A DNA stretch of 13,967 nt from Proteobacteria bacterium UBA6920 (GTDB lineage: Bacteria > Pseudomonadota > Gammaproteobacteria > SG8-11). The position numbers and the translations under genes are program-made. Positions 13,208-13,967 of the stretch are shown in pieces (the first letter of the stretch is position 1; each line of letters begins with the position of its first letter). The stretch covers positions 1 through 13,967 of the forward strand of contig DKAS01000060.1 in assembly GCA_002448875.1 (NCBI GenBank), given 5' to 3'. The notes beneath the pieces are model-generated. The model was not told the DNA's origin and ran no database searches. It worked only from the letters and a program-made list of their open reading frames with translations.

Positions 13208-13967
13208 CTACGGCAACAGTGCCGCCACCATGGCCACTTCCCCGGGATTGACGCTGGCGACATCAAACTTGCGCGCCGCCGCCGACATCCGGGTCAAGGC
13301 CGCCGCCAGAGTCATGACCGGCGCGGTTTCGCCTTTGCCCCGGCGTTGCCAGCGCACGGGGTTGATGCGCGCGACGACATAGTTCTTCAAATAAGGCGAT
13401 TTGAAGCCGCGTTTCTGCAGTTGCGCCACCAGATCCTTCACCAGGTCGTCTATCACCAGCAGCCGCGCCGCCTGCCCTTCCCGCTGCCGCAGGCTGGCCG
13501 TCAGGGTACGATCACTGAAACCGTCGACGCGCTTGAGCAGGGGACTGTAGGCGCTGCCGGAAAACCTGCCCTGGTCTTCGTATAATATGCCCAGGGTGAG
13601 AAACTCCGGCGCCTCGAACTGCGCCTGGTAGTCACTTTCCCGGGAACGTGGATGCCGCCGCGCCAGTTCGCGTGCCATGCGTATCACTTCCAGACTGCGA
13701 TCTTTAAGATTATGGGCTTTCTCGGTATTGAGCGCCAGAATGCGAAAGGCCAGCGCGGCGTCGGCCGACAACAGCACCATTACCTGCTTCAGGCCCAGAA
13801 CCTTGGCCGCCGCCAGCCGGTGCCTGCCGTTGGGTGTCCAGAATTGTCCCGCCTCACCGGCCACCGCGATCAGGGGATCGAGAAAACAGCCACTTTCGGC
13901 GATTTTCTCCGCCAGGCGTTTGGTGTGCGTGGGCGACAAATCCCGCTGAAACGGCGTGGGTTGCACC
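13208..13967 (-). CDS. ParB/Srx N-terminal-domain protein, partial
   Basis: The 5' end is beyond the right window edge. The 253 visible codons begin with VQPTPFQRD, so the GTG there is probably an internal valine rather than the start. The ParB-type region includes PTPFQRDLSPTHTKRLAEKI, the phosphate-binding-type loop TPNGRHRLAAAKVLG (about 44-58), and the helical part with FRILALNTEKAHNLKDRSLE. ParB/Srx domains bind and hydrolyse nucleotides (CTP in ParB itself). The classical HTH and C-terminal dimer domain of chromosome-partition ParB is not evident, and no parA or parS is nearby, so this is a ParB-domain relative of unknown role. The stop is followed by 47 bases and the kinase gene on the same strand. 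Confidence 0.82.
   Translation of the reverse strand, partial: VQPTPFQRDLSPTHTKRLAEKIAESGCFLDPLIAVAGEAGQFWTPNGRHRLAAAKVLGLKQVMVLLSADAALAFRILALNTEKAHNLKDRSLEVIRMARELARRHPRSRESDYQAQFEAPEFLTLGILYEDQGRFSGSAYSPLLKRVDGFSDRTLTASLRQREGQAARLLVIDDLVKDLVAQLQKRGFKSPYLKNYVVARINPVRWQRRGKGETAPVMTLAAALTRMSAAARKFDVASVNPGEVAMVAALLP

Noticed and set aside
11991..13382. Plus-strand ORF of 463 codons over the kinase and part of the ParB-like gene
   Set aside because: It spans two well-supported minus-strand genes and has no recognisable domain.
1..13967. Search for CRISPR arrays, tRNA or rRNA genes, IS elements and attachment sites
   Set aside because: No regularly spaced direct repeats, cloverleaf-like sequence, transposase motifs or terminal inverted repeats were seen by eye.

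Overview
The window reads as chromosomal DNA of a moderately high-GC gammaproteobacterium. TmcA has the E. coli-type architecture, and an altered FmdB zinc-ribbon protein and c4/c553-like cytochrome domains are present. A one-enzyme squalene-synthase-type gene would fit a methanotroph- or sulfur-oxidiser-like lineage, but that placement is inference. No rRNA, tRNA, IS element, phage gene or CRISPR array was seen.

Layout. Positions 1-1420 hold small stand-alone genes: the 3' end of a TlpA/ResA-like thioredoxin gene, a convergent FmdB-type gene, a SET-domain gene and an unrecognised 78-codon gene. Positions 1420-2700 are gene-poor but carry an exported protein built from three exact 35-residue repeats and a 23-codon charge-free membrane microprotein followed by a strong hairpin terminator. 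Next comes a likely operon (2590-6509) with a good sigma70-like promoter, a lipoprotein of unknown function, a hexahaem cytochrome c lipoprotein and a squalene/phytoene-synthase-family enzyme. tmcA lies convergent to it. tmcA faces a Xre/MbcA/ParS-type antitoxin-like gene across a compact divergent promoter region, where the antitoxin-like gene may be leaderless and the tmcA leader carries a short upstream ORF.

From 13967 down to 9195 everything is on the minus strand: a ParB-domain protein (cut by the window end), a NahK-like sugar kinase, a small hypothetical with a nine-C tract, an M20 metallopeptidase, a small exported protein and a cysteine-rich zinc-finger-like protein. Overlaps or short gaps suggest co-transcription of several of these.

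How they work together: only the lipoprotein-cytochrome-synthase cluster suggests a shared role (membrane or periplasmic electron transfer). The minus-strand set looks like housekeeping, with no obvious common pathway. The most unusual items are the triple-repeat exported protein, the microprotein unit, the six-domain cytochrome and the C9 tract, whose frame decides how the hypothetical protein ends relative to the peptidase. None of these proves a new system.
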